NCBI GenBank assembly: GCA_002422685.1
Contig: DITC01000062.1
Location: 1 to 29,389, forward strand
Source of the DNA: Thauera sp. UBA6194
GTDB lineage: Bacteria > Pseudomonadota > Gammaproteobacteria > Burkholderiales > Rhodocyclaceae
DNA length: 29,389 bases
Reading direction: 5' to 3'
Made by a program: the position numbers and the translations under genes. A model generated the notes under the pieces. The model saw nothing but the letters and a program-made list of their open reading frames with translations. It was not told the origin of the DNA and searched no databases. The stretch's first letter is position 1. Each line of letters starts with the position of its first letter. Positions 1 through 7,375 of this stretch are shown here, one piece after another.

Positions 1-83
1 GTGTTGAGCTCGACCTTGGCGACGTGCCAAGGCGGCTGCAGGCCAAGCGCGGTGGTGAAGAGGGCTTCGATCTGGTTGTTCAT
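1..83 (-). CDS. ISL3-family transposase, N-terminal fragment (cut by window edge)
   Basis: The first 27 codons are visible, beginning MNNQIEALFTTALGL and continuing QPPWHVAKVELN. The pattern of a short leader, an LFxxALGLQxPW stretch and then a beta strand is typical of the start of ISL3 transposases, before their zinc-finger and DDE domains. The ATG at 81-83 lies about 90 nt inside the element end, the usual spacing for a single-gene ISL3 element. The rest of the gene, including the catalytic residues, is outside the window, so whether it is intact is unknown. The family call rests on recognising this short motif. Confidence 0.65.
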   Translation of the reverse strand, partial: MNNQIEALFTTALGLQPPWHVAKVELN

Positions 84-175
84 CAGGTGCGAGGTCGGCG
101 TCAGTGTCGGGCGGTTGTACCACCGCAGGTCATGTATGTTGAGAAGTCAATTTCCACTGGAAACGGCTTAGAGCC
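1..175 (-). mobile_element. Partial ISL3-family insertion sequence (transposase-proximal end)
   Basis: The element reads on the minus strand and runs off the left edge. Its outer end appears to be GGCTCTAAGCCGTTTCC, reading inward from about 175, where the ammonium transporter reading frame is suddenly lost. Just inside lies the symmetric TTTCCACTGGAAA (151-163). The transposase start follows at 83. ISL3 elements have ends beginning GGCTCT or GGGTCT and make 8-bp target duplications; the duplication cannot be checked because the other end is outside the window. The exact boundary is uncertain by a few bases because of a G run. Confidence 0.7.
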
Positions 176-893
176 CCATCGCCATCAGCGAGTTGATCGC
201 CACCAGACCGGTGATGTTTTCCAGGCGCTGCGCCGACATCACGTTGAAGCCGAACCAGCCCACGATCAGGATCCACGCGCCGAGCGCAAGGAAGGGAATC
301 GACGACGGCGGATGCGCCGACATCTGCCCGTTGCGCCCATAGCGGCCACGGCGCGCGCCGAGCAGCAGCACCGCCGGAAGCGCGATCCAGCCGCCCATCG
401 CATGGACCACCACCGAACCGGCAAAGTCGTGGAACTCGGCGCCGAAGCTCGCCTTGAGCCAGGCCTGAATGCCGAAGGCCTGGTTCCACGCGATGCCCTC
501 GAAGAAGGGATAGACGAAGCCCACCAGCAGGAAGGTCGCCGCCAGCTGCGGCTGAAAGCGTGCGCGCTCGGCGATACCGCCCGAGATGATCGCGGGGATC
601 GCGGCGGCGAAGGTCAGCAGGAAGAAGAAGCGGGTGAGTTCGAAGCCGTGATTCTCGACCAGCGTCGCGGCGCCGGAGAAGAAATGCACGCCGTAGGCGA
701 TGCCGTAGCCGATGAAGAAGTAGGCCAGCGTCGACACCGCGAAGTCGGACAGGATCTTGACCAGCGCGTTGACCTGGTTCTTCCGCCGCACCGTGCCCAC
801 CTCCAGAAAGGCGAAGCCGGCGTGCATGGCGAGCACCATGATGGCGCCCAGCAGGATGAACAACACATCGTTACTCGATTGAACGGGTTGCAT
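168..893 (-). pseudogene. amt: Ammonium transporter (Amt/AmtB), truncated by IS insertion
   Basis: This is the N-terminal part of an inner-membrane ammonium/ammonia channel. The 241 codons hold about six or seven hydrophobic segments and the Amt signature DFAGSVVVHAMGG at residues 156-168, with the first pore histidine at H164. Family members are about 400 residues or longer. The frame ends in TAA at 168-170, inside the incoming ISL3 element, just after SLMAMGL. The second half of the pore, including the second pore histidine, is therefore missing. The start at 893 is supported by a GGAGG ribosome site 4-5 nt upstream. No glnK is visible on the upstream side, where trhP diverges. The left part of the gene may survive beyond the IS outside the window. 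A functional channel from this fragment is very unlikely. Confidence 0.85.
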
Positions 894-922
894 GATGCCT
901 CCAGACAGTGACGGGCAGCCTT

Positions 923-938
923 AGCAAGCACCGTTCCC
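923..938 (-). promoter_or_regulatory. Possible sigma-54 promoter for the ammonium transporter
   Basis: On the minus strand the sequence GGGAACGGTGCTTGCT resembles the sigma-54 consensus TGGCAC-N5-TTGCT. The GG and GC dinucleotides have the required 10-nt gap, and the -12 half is perfect. A start site near 912 would give a short leader holding the GGAGG site. amt genes are commonly NtrC/sigma-54 dependent, which makes the match plausible, but the -24 half is imperfect (GGGAAC). Confidence 0.35.
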
Positions 939-1076
939 GGGCATGAAAGCGCCAAGAATCAGGTACATCACGCCGTGATGGTGCATCGGGCGCGCACCGT
1001 AATCGTGCATGCGCCGGCGCCGACGCACCTCGGCGGAGCATCAGCGGCCCGCGCGCGGTATGCCGCGGTGGCGGGC

Positions 1077-1082
1077 TAGAAT
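1077..1082 (+). promoter_or_regulatory. -10-like box (TAGAAT) ahead of trhP
   Basis: TAGAAT in the context GGGCTAGAAT is a good sigma-70 -10 hexamer, and predicts transcription from about 1089-1090. The same GGCTAGAAT string occurs ahead of two other genes in this window. It overlaps the ATG at 1081, which argues that translation starts at 1111 instead. No convincing -35 box is seen. Confidence 0.45.
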
Positions 1083-1110
1083 GCGGGCCTTGAACGCCCT
1101 CCCCGCCCCG

Positions 1111-2550
1111 ATGCTCGTCAACACATCCGCCCCAAGCCGCGTCCCGACGCCACTCCGCAGCCCCGAACTGCTCGCTCCCGCCGGCACCCTCGACATGATG
1201 CGCACCGCCTTCGCCTACGGCGCAGACGCCGTGTATGCCGGGCAGCCGCGCTATTCGCTGCGCGTGCGCAACAACAGCTTCGGCCAGCTCGACACGCTCG
1301 CCGCCGGCATGGCCGAGGCGCACGCCGCCGGCAAGCTGTTCTACCTGGTCGCCAACATCTATCCGCACAACGCCAAGCTGCGCACCTTCGAGGACGACAT
1401 GGCGCCGGTCGTGGCGATGAAGCCCGACGCGCTGATCATGGCCGACCCCGGGCTGATCCTGATGGTGCGCGAGCGCTGGCCCGAGCTGCCGGTGCACCTG
1501 TCGGTGCAGGCCAACACCACCAACTACGCGTCGGTGCGCTTCTGGCAATCGGTGGGGGTCAAGCGCATCATCCTGTCGCGCGAGCTGTCGCTCGACGAGG
1601 TCGCCGAGATCCGCGACGCCTGCCCGGACATGGAGCTGGAAGTCTTCGTGCACGGCGCCTTGTGCATCGCTTACTCCGGCCGCTGCCTGCTCTCGGGCTA
1701 CTTCAACCACCGCGACCCCAACCAGGGCAGTTGCACGAACAGTTGCCGCTGGGACTACAAGCTGCACGAGGCTGCCGACAATGCCGCCGGCGACGTCCAG
1801 GCCTGCGGCGGCGCGCCGATCGGCAACCCTAAGGACGCCGGCGCGGTCGGCACCGCCACCCGCAGCACGCTCGACACCGCGCAGGGCCTGGCGCTCGGCG
1901 GCGGTCCGCGCCACATCGGCGGCAGCAAGGTGTGGCTGCTCGAAGAAGGCACCCGCCCCGGCGAGTTGATGCCGATCGAGGAAGACGAGCACGGCACCTA
2001 CATCCTCAACTCCCGCGACCTGCGCGCGATCGAGCACGTGCAGCGCCTGGTGGATATCGGCGTCGATTCGCTCAAGATCGAGGGCCGCACCAAGAGCCCC
2101 TACTACGTCGCTCGCGCCGCCCAGGGCTATCGACGCGCGATCGACGACGCCGTCGCCGGCCGGCCGTTCGACACCCGCCTGCTCGGCGAGCTTGAAGGCC
2201 TCGCCAGCCGCGGCTACACCGACGGCTTCTACCAGCGCCATTCCACCCCCGAGCACCAGAACTACCTGCGCGGCCACTCCGAATCCGGGCGCAGCCTGCT
2301 GGTGGGCGAGGTGGTCGGTTTCGACGCCGCGCGCGGCCTGGCCGAGGTCGAGGTCAAGAACGGCTTCGGCATCGGCGACCGGCTGGAGTTCGTGCAGCCC
2401 GGCGGCAACACCGAGCTGCACCTCGACCGTCTGCTGGCCGCCGACGGCACCGTGCTGGAGCGCGTCCCCGGCAGCGGCCGACGCGTGTGGCTCGCGCTGC
2501 CGCACGGCGCCGACCCGAGCCGACCCTGCTTCATCGCCCGTTTCCTTTGA
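1111..2550 (+). CDS. trhP: tRNA uridine(34) 5-hydroxylase TrhP (YegQ), U32 peptidase family
   Basis: TrhP uses prephenate to hydroxylate U34 of tRNA during 5-(carboxy)methoxyuridine formation, in the cytoplasm. The protein starts with the family opening SPELLAPAGTLDMMRTAF (residues 17-34). It carries the U32 signature VFVHGALCIAYSGRCLLSGY (178-197), then CTNSC at 208-212, so C185, C192, C208 and C212 are the likely cluster cysteines. The SLKIEGRTKSPYYVAR segment typical of YegQ follows further on. At 479 residues it is somewhat longer than the E. coli protein because of a Gly/Ala-rich stretch of about 20 extra residues after residue 222. I chose ATG 1111 because the in-frame ATG at 1081 overlaps a -10-like box. 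The gene stands alone, divergent from amt. Confidence 0.88.
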   Translation: MLVNTSAPSRVPTPLRSPELLAPAGTLDMMRTAFAYGADAVYAGQPRYSLRVRNNSFGQLDTLAAGMAEAHAAGKLFYLVANIYPHNAKLRTFEDDMAPVVAMKPDALIMADPGLILMVRERWPELPVHLSVQANTTNYASVRFWQSVGVKRIILSRELSLDEVAEIRDACPDMELEVFVHGALCIAYSGRCLLSGYFNHRDPNQGSCTNSCRWDYKLHEAADNAAGDVQACGGAPIGNPKDAGAVGTATRSTLDTAQGLALGGGPRHIGGSKVWLLEEGTRPGELMPIEEDEHGTYILNSRDLRAIEHVQRLVDIGVDSLKIEGRTKSPYYVARAAQGYRRAIDDAVAGRPFDTRLLGELEGLASRGYTDGFYQRHSTPEHQNYLRGHSESGRSLLVGEVVGFDAARGLAEVEVKNGFGIGDRLEFVQPGGNTELHLDRLLAADGTVLERVPGSGRRVWLALPHGADPSRPCFIARFL

Positions 2551-2580
2551 GCGACGCCACCTCAATTTCAACAGATCAAG

Positions 2581-2646
2581 ATCAATGGGGTCAGACTCGA
2601 TTGATCCGGTCTGGTCCGACGATCAATCGAGTCTGACCCCATTGAT
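2581..2646. repeat. Perfect 25-bp inverted repeat, REP/RAYT type
   Basis: Arms 2581-2605 and 2622-2646 are exact reverse complements (25 of 25) around a 16-nt loop. The core is AATGGGGTCAGACTCGATT. The same core occurs as a more complex cluster at 4477-4626. From memory, repeats of this look accompany REP-associated tyrosine transposases (RAYTs) in beta- and gammaproteobacteria; none is encoded here. The hairpin could also end trhP transcription, though no T-tract follows it. Confidence 0.8.
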
Positions 2647-2666
2647 CTCCGCCTGCACGCCCCGGC

Positions 2667-2672
2667 TACACT
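2667..2672 (+). promoter_or_regulatory. -10-like box (TACACT) ahead of the DsbA-family gene
   Basis: TACACT in GGCTACACT resembles the GGCTAGAAT boxes elsewhere in the window. It would start transcription near 2680, about 20 nt before the ATG at 2701. No clear -35 is present, so this is weak support. Confidence 0.3.
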
Positions 2673-2700
2673 GCCGCTTTACCGATCCAATCGCCTGCCC

Positions 2701-3372
2701 ATGATCCTCGACATCGACCTCGTTTCCGACTTCGTCTGCCCGTGGTGCTTCCTCGGCAAGGTGCGCCTCGACCGTGCGCTCGCCGATCTCAAGATCTCAC
2801 GGCCCGAGCTCGAGGTGCGCGTGAACTGGCTGCCCTTCTTCCTCAATCCGGACACGCCGGCCGAAGGCGAGCCCTATCGCGCCTTCCTCGAGGCCAAGTT
2901 CGGCGGGCCGATCAAGGCTGAGGCGGTGCTCGACAAGGTGCGTGAGGCCGCGTCCGACGACGGCCTGCTCTACGCCTTCGAGCGCATCCAGACCCGGCCC
3001 AACACCCTCGACGCCCACCGCCTGATGTACCGCGCCCAAGCGCAGGGGCAGAAGCCCGAGCGCATCCGGGCGCTTGCGCACGCGCTCTTCGCCGCGCACT
3101 TTCAGGAGGGTCGGGACCTCGGCGACCGCGACACGCTGGCCGACATCGCCGCGAGTGCCTGCGGCGACCGGCGCGAGGCGGTGCGCGAGTGGCTGGACGG
3201 TCGTGGCAGCATCGATGCAGTCGAGCGCATGGCCGCAGGCGTGCGCAAGCAGGGCATCGAAGGCGTGCCCTTCTTCATCCTCAACCGCAAGATGGCGGTC
3301 TCGGGCGCGCAGTCGGCGGCGGTGCTGGGCGCGGCGATCCTGCAATCGCTCGAGACCGGCAAGCCGTCCTGA
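2701..3372 (+). CDS. DsbA-family (FrnE-like) thiol oxidoreductase
   Basis: This is a 223-residue thioredoxin-fold protein with a helical insert. The active-site motif CPWC sits at residues 13-16, directly after the first beta strand (IDLVSDFV), and the cis-proline loop GVPFF is near residues 188-192. There is no signal peptide, so it acts in the cytoplasm, unlike classical periplasmic DsbA. This matches the FrnE/2-hydroxychromene-2-carboxylate isomerase-like branch. The CPWC pair argues for disulfide chemistry rather than isomerase activity; the substrate is unknown. It lies alone between two repeat elements. The ATG at 2701 is the first codon before the conserved strand, and I see no strong ribosome site. 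Confidence 0.85.
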   Translation: MILDIDLVSDFVCPWCFLGKVRLDRALADLKISRPELEVRVNWLPFFLNPDTPAEGEPYRAFLEAKFGGPIKAEAVLDKVREAASDDGLLYAFERIQTRPNTLDAHRLMYRAQAQGQKPERIRALAHALFAAHFQEGRDLGDRDTLADIAASACGDRREAVREWLDGRGSIDAVERMAAGVRKQGIEGVPFFILNRKMAVSGAQSAAVLGAAILQSLETGKPS

Positions 3373-3455
3373 GCACCCGGCCACCCCCCCGCACGAAACA
3401 CTCCGTGACAGCAGGCGAGCCCGCGCCCCACGATGGCATCGCGGCACCCTGCTCC

Positions 3456-3523
3456 GTGGGAGCGGCCTTGGCCGCGAAAGCGACGCCTGGTCTTGCGATA
3501 TTCGCGGGCAAGCCCGCTCCCAC
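3456..3523. repeat. REP pair (BIME-like), Pseudomonas-type
   Basis: GTGGGAGCGGCCTTGGCCGC (3456-3475) is followed by its near reverse complement, reading TTCGCGGGCAAGCCCGCTCC from 3501. The two face each other across about 25 nt. The GTGGGAGCGGGCTTGCCCGCGAA motif family is well known as the REP of Pseudomonas. A further partial copy, TGCTCCCACG, lies at 3531-3540. The pair fills most of the 243-nt gap between the DsbA-family and EcsC-family genes. Confidence 0.75.
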
Positions 3524-3615
3524 AGACAGTTGCTCCCACGAACCCCGGGAACGCCCGGCGCCCCGATAACGTCTTATCGGGCGTGACTCACGACACCGAC
3601 CGGAGCCCGACCACC

Positions 3616-4464
3616 ATGACCGCGCCCCTCCTTCTCGCCGAAACCGATCTGCGTGCGCTCGCCCAGGCGCGCGCCCTGCTCGAGCGCCCCAGCCTCGCCG
3701 CCCGGCTGTCGAACTTCATCGGCAGCCCGCTCGAAAAAGGCATGGCCCGCCTGCCGGCGAGTTGGCGTGGCAAAGTGGGCACACTGGCGCACGACGCGCT
3801 GCTCAAGGCCATGAACACCGCGGCGAGGACGCTCGAGCCCACGCCGCGCGAGGCCTCGCCGCGGCTGCACAAGGTGCTCGGCTCGGTCAGTGGCGCGGGC
3901 GGGGGCGCATTCGGGCTGGTGGGGCTGACGGTCGAGGTGCCGCTGTCGACCGTGCTGATCATGCGTTCGATCCTCGACATCGCGCGCGGCGAAGGCGAGG
4001 ACATCTCTTACGCGCAGGCGCGACTGGCGGCGCTCGAGGTGTTCGCACTCGGCGGCAACGCGAAAAACGACGACGCCACCGAATCCGGCTACTACGCGGT
4101 GCGCGCGGCGCTGGCGAGCACGGTGTCCGAGGCCGCGCGCCACTTCGCCCAGAAGGGCCTCTCCAGCGAAGGCGCACCTGCGCTCGCGCGCCTGATCACG
4201 ATGGTGGCGGCGCGCTACAAGGTGCAGCTCACACAGAAGGCCGCCGGCATGCTGGTCCCCGGCATCGGCGCCGCAGCGGGCGCCACGATCAACCTGATGT
4301 TCATGAGCCACTTCCAGGACGTGAGCCGCGGCCACTTCACGATTCGCCGGCTCGAACGCCAGTACGGCCACGACGCGGTCCACGCCGCCTGGCAAAGACT
4401 GGAAGCCGGCGACGCCCACATGCGCGAAGCCACACGCGCATTCCACAACGACGCTTCACGCTGA
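3616..4464 (+). CDS. EcsC-family protein
   Basis: The 282-residue protein matches the EcsC family in its glycine-rich segment (residues 89-104), followed by a hydrophobic helix and the RSILDIARGEGEDISYAQAR region (117-136). A second hydrophobic Gly/Ala segment with a PGIGAAAGA motif lies at 215-223, then the MSHFQDVSRGHFTIRRLERQ tail. The name comes from Bacillus EcsC of the Ecs transporter operon, but no transporter genes are nearby and the molecular role of proteobacterial members is not settled. Membrane association is likely. I chose ATG 3616 because the upstream extension is encoded by the REP element. GGAG lies about 10 nt ahead. The gene is flanked on both sides by repeats. Confidence 0.75.
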   Translation: MTAPLLLAETDLRALAQARALLERPSLAARLSNFIGSPLEKGMARLPASWRGKVGTLAHDALLKAMNTAARTLEPTPREASPRLHKVLGSVSGAGGGAFGLVGLTVEVPLSTVLIMRSILDIARGEGEDISYAQARLAALEVFALGGNAKNDDATESGYYAVRAALASTVSEAARHFAQKGLSSEGAPALARLITMVAARYKVQLTQKAAGMLVPGIGAAAGATINLMFMSHFQDVSRGHFTIRRLERQYGHDAVHAAWQRLEAGDAHMREATRAFHNDASR

Positions 4465-4476
4465 CCGCAAGGCAAA

Positions 4477-4626
4477 ATCAATGGGGTCAGACTCGATTGA
4501 TTTCAGCCCGAAATTTCAATGGAGTCAGTTTCAATGGAGTCTGACCCCATTGATTTCAGCGTAGCGAGCCCGGGAAGGATGGGGTTCATGGAGCGCTTAC
4601 GATCAATCGAGTCTGACCCCATTGAA
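4477..4626. repeat. Compound REP/RAYT-type repeat cluster
   Basis: The outer arms 4477-4501 and 4602-4626 match the perfect inverted repeat at 2581-2646 (25/25 and 24/25 bases). Between them lie two tandem copies of TTTCAATGGAGTC (4514-4526 and 4529-4541). The second runs into GTCTGACCCCATTGAT, making a hybrid arm in opposite orientation. The cluster occupies nearly all of the space between the convergent ends of the EcsC-family gene and the GGDEF/EAL gene. Confidence 0.8.
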
Positions 4627-4632
4627 ATTCGT

Positions 4633-7200
4633 TCAGGTTTCGCGGCCGTAGTCGGCGACGAAGTCTTCCCACGGCAGCGGGCGGCTGAAGTGGAAGCCCT
4701 GGGCGAGGTCGCAGCCTTCGCTCTGCAGCACCTTGAGGTGCCCCGGCGTCTCCACGCCCTCGGCCACCACGCGCAGCCCGAGGCTGTGGCCGAGCGAGAT
4801 GATCGCCGCCACCAGCGCGGCGTCGCGCGTGTTGCGGTCGATGCCGCGCACGAACAGGCGGTCGATCTTGAGCTCGTCGATCGGGAAGCGCTTGAGGTAG
4901 GCGAGCGAGGAATAGCCGGTACCGAAGTCGTCGATCGCCAGCGCGATGCCGAGCGCGCGCAGCTGCTCGAGCCGGGCGATGGCGCGGTCGGTGCCTTCGA
5001 CCAGCATGCTCTCGGTGAGCTCCAGGGTCAGGCACTCGGGCGGCATGCCGGTCTCGGCGAGCACGCTGCCGACCATGGCCACGAAGCCCTCGTCGCGGAA
5101 CTGGCGCGCCGAGATGTTCACCATCATGCGCAGCGGCGCGCCGCCGGCCTCGCGCCAGGCGCGGTGGCGCTCGCAGGCGCTGCGCAGCACCCACTCGCCG
5201 ATCGGCACGATCAGCCCGGTGTCCTCGGCGAGCGGGATGAAGTCGGCCGGCGACACCAGGTCGAGGTCGGGATGCTGCCAGCGCAGCAGCGCCTCGGCGG
5301 CCACCAGGCTGCCATCAGCGGCATTGACCAGCGGCTGGAAGTGCAGCAGCAGTTCGTTGCGCGGCAGCGCGCGGTGCAGCGCGGTCTCCAGCGCCAGGTG
5401 CTCGAGACTGCGCGCGTTCATCGCCGGCTCGAAGAGCTGAAAGCTGTTGCGGCCCTCGTCCTTGGCGCGGTACATCGCCACGTCGGCGTGCTTGATCAGG
5501 GTGTTGGCGTCCTGCGAGTCGTCCGGGTAGATGCTGATGCCCAGGCTGGTCGTCACCACCAGCTCGCGGCCCTCGATCTGTACCGGGCGGCGCAGCGCAC
5601 CCACCAGCCGGCGCGCCATGGTCGCCGCCTCGTCGGGGCCGGACAGGTTGTTGAGGACGACGAGGAACTCGTCCCCACCCATGCGCGCCACGGTGTCGTC
5701 CTCGCGCAGGGTTGCGCGCAGGCGCTGGGCGATCTCGACCAGCAGCTTGTCGCCGACCTCGTGGCCGAGGCTGTCGTTGATGCGCTTGAAGCGGTCGAGG
5801 TCGACGAACATCACCGCCAGCCGGCAGCGCAGGCGCGCGGCGTGGGCGAGCTCGACCTGCAGGCGGTCTTCGAGCAGGCGGCGGTTGGGCAGGCCGGTGA
5901 GCGGGTCGTAGTAGGCGAGATCGCGGATGCGCGCCTCGGTCTCCTTGAGCCGGCTAATGTCGGTAAACAGCGCCGCATAGTGCGTGAGTTCGCCGTCGCG
6001 GTCGCGGATCGCGGTGATGTGCAGCAGCTGCGGATACACCTCGCCGGTCTTGCGCCGGTTCCACACCTCGCCCTGCCACTGGCCGTCCTGCACCAGACCC
6101 TCCCACATGCGCGCGTAGAAGGCCGGGCTCTGGCGACCGGAGTTGAGTATCGACGGGTTGAGGCCGATCACCTCCGCGGCCGTGTAGCCGGTCATGCGCG
6201 TGAACGCGGGGTTCACCGACACGATGCGGGCGTGGGCATCGGTGACCATGATGCCCTCGAGCGAGCTCTCGATGACCTTCTCGGCGAGGTAGAGGCTGCG
6301 CTGGGAAGAACTCAGCGCCTGGTCGCGCACGCGCAGCGCGTGCTGCAGATCGTGCACATAGGCCAGTTCCATGCCGCTCAGGATGTCCTTGAAGCTGATC
6401 AGGTCCACCAGCTCGCCGTCGGCGCCGAGCACGCCGATGTGACGGATGCGACGCTCGGCGAGGCGGACGCGCACGCGATACAGGCTGTCGTGCTCGGCGC
6501 ATACGATCAGCGGCCGGGTGGCGAGCTCGCCCAGCGCGCACTCGCCCGTGCGGCGCGCCACCAGGCGGGTGATGTCGCGCTCGGTGAGGATGCCGTAGCG
6601 GCCGGCGGCGGTCGCGGCCGCCTCGGCGCCGTAATCCACCACCACCGCATCGAGCCCGCCCTCGCGCATGCGACGTGCGGCCTCGCCCACGCCGGCCGCA
6701 GCCGGCAGCGCATGCAGGCCGTCCTTGACCAGCGAGTCGACTCTGCGCAGCTTGAGGTAATGCTCGATGCCCTGGTTCAGCACCACGTCCGACTGCGACA
6801 CGATGCCGATGCGCCGCCCGTCCTCATCCACCACCAGGTAGTGGCGCAGGTGTTCCTCGCGAAAGCGCACCGCCAGGTCGTGCAGCAAGGTCGTGTGCGA
6901 CACCGTACGCACCGGCGCGCTCATCGCCTCGCGCACCGCGAGCGCGAAGGTGGCGGGGTCGTCGAAATCCACCGCGAGCGCGTCGCGCTCGGTCCAGATG
7001 CCCAGTACCGCGTCGCCCTCGACCACCAGGATGGAGCTGACGCGGCGCTCGCTCATGCGCCGCGCGGCCTCGTGCAGCGGCACATCGGGCGTGCATTCGA
7101 GCAGGTCGCGGCAGACGACTTCACCGACGCGTACCTCCTCCGCGTGCGGAAAAGGGAGCGTCTCATCGACGAGCAGATGGACGGATTCGGGACGATTCAT
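4633..7200 (-). CDS. CBS-PAS-GGDEF-EAL cyclic-di-GMP signalling protein
   Basis: This 855-residue, apparently soluble protein joins four CBS repeats (two Bateman modules, about 23-145 and 150-285), a PAS domain (about 305-420), GGDEF (about 428-590) and EAL (about 600-850). The diguanylate cyclase site GGDEF is intact at 508-512, and RxxD (R499-D502) lies five residues upstream, the usual product-inhibition site. The phosphodiesterase domain keeps EALLRW (636-641), NISARQF and DDFGTGYSS (757-765). Both activities are therefore possible. The CBS pairs suggest control by an adenine nucleotide or related ligand and the PAS by another cue; this is inference. Start choice is uncertain: ATG 7200 lacks a clear ribosome site, and TTG/GTG codons up to 7245 would add 14-15 residues. 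It stands alone and ends against a repeat cluster. Confidence 0.9.
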   Translation of the reverse strand: MNRPESVHLLVDETLPFPHAEEVRVGEVVCRDLLECTPDVPLHEAARRMSERRVSSILVVEGDAVLGIWTERDALAVDFDDPATFALAVREAMSAPVRTVSHTTLLHDLAVRFREEHLRHYLVVDEDGRRIGIVSQSDVVLNQGIEHYLKLRRVDSLVKDGLHALPAAAGVGEAARRMREGGLDAVVVDYGAEAAATAAGRYGILTERDITRLVARRTGECALGELATRPLIVCAEHDSLYRVRVRLAERRIRHIGVLGADGELVDLISFKDILSGMELAYVHDLQHALRVRDQALSSSQRSLYLAEKVIESSLEGIMVTDAHARIVSVNPAFTRMTGYTAAEVIGLNPSILNSGRQSPAFYARMWEGLVQDGQWQGEVWNRRKTGEVYPQLLHITAIRDRDGELTHYAALFTDISRLKETEARIRDLAYYDPLTGLPNRRLLEDRLQVELAHAARLRCRLAVMFVDLDRFKRINDSLGHEVGDKLLVEIAQRLRATLREDDTVARMGGDEFLVVLNNLSGPDEAATMARRLVGALRRPVQIEGRELVVTTSLGISIYPDDSQDANTLIKHADVAMYRAKDEGRNSFQLFEPAMNARSLEHLALETALHRALPRNELLLHFQPLVNAADGSLVAAEALLRWQHPDLDLVSPADFIPLAEDTGLIVPIGEWVLRSACERHRAWREAGGAPLRMMVNISARQFRDEGFVAMVGSVLAETGMPPECLTLELTESMLVEGTDRAIARLEQLRALGIALAIDDFGTGYSSLAYLKRFPIDELKIDRLFVRGIDRNTRDAALVAAIISLGHSLGLRVVAEGVETPGHLKVLQSEGCDLAQGFHFSRPLPWEDFVADYGRET

Positions 7201-7349
7201 GAGCGCACGGCAAAAGCGGAAGAGCGGGTTCGATAGCGACACCAACGGCCGAAACCCGCCCTGACCTGAGTGATGAACACGCGCATTGTCGCATCGATGC
7301 GCCCCGGATCAGGTCGATCACGTCACGCCGGAGACACTTCACCGCGCGG

Positions 7350-7355
7350 TAACAT
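7350..7355 (+). promoter_or_regulatory. -10-like box (TAACAT) ahead of the GT4 gene
   Basis: TAACAT in GCGGTAACATGCGG lies 20 nt before the chosen ATG at 7376 and would give a leader of about 14 nt. It falls in the 175-nt divergent gap between the GGDEF/EAL gene and the glycosyltransferase, where I see no other clear signal. No good -35 box is present. Confidence 0.3.
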
Positions 7356-7375
7356 GCGGCGCGCATGCTCGGCCC

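Noticed and set aside
871..2571. A 566-codon minus-strand frame opposite trhP
   Set aside because: The plus strand carries the U32/YegQ signature; the minus translation is only Ala/Val/Gly/Arg-rich.
2581..4626. The recurring 25-bp repeats as a CRISPR array
   Set aside because: They are inverted pairs at two intergenic sites, not regularly spaced direct repeats with unique spacers, and no cas gene is present.
4519..7236. A 905-codon plus-strand frame opposite the GGDEF/EAL gene
   Set aside because: The minus strand encodes unmistakable CBS, PAS, GGDEF and EAL motifs; the plus-strand translation is a compositional shadow.
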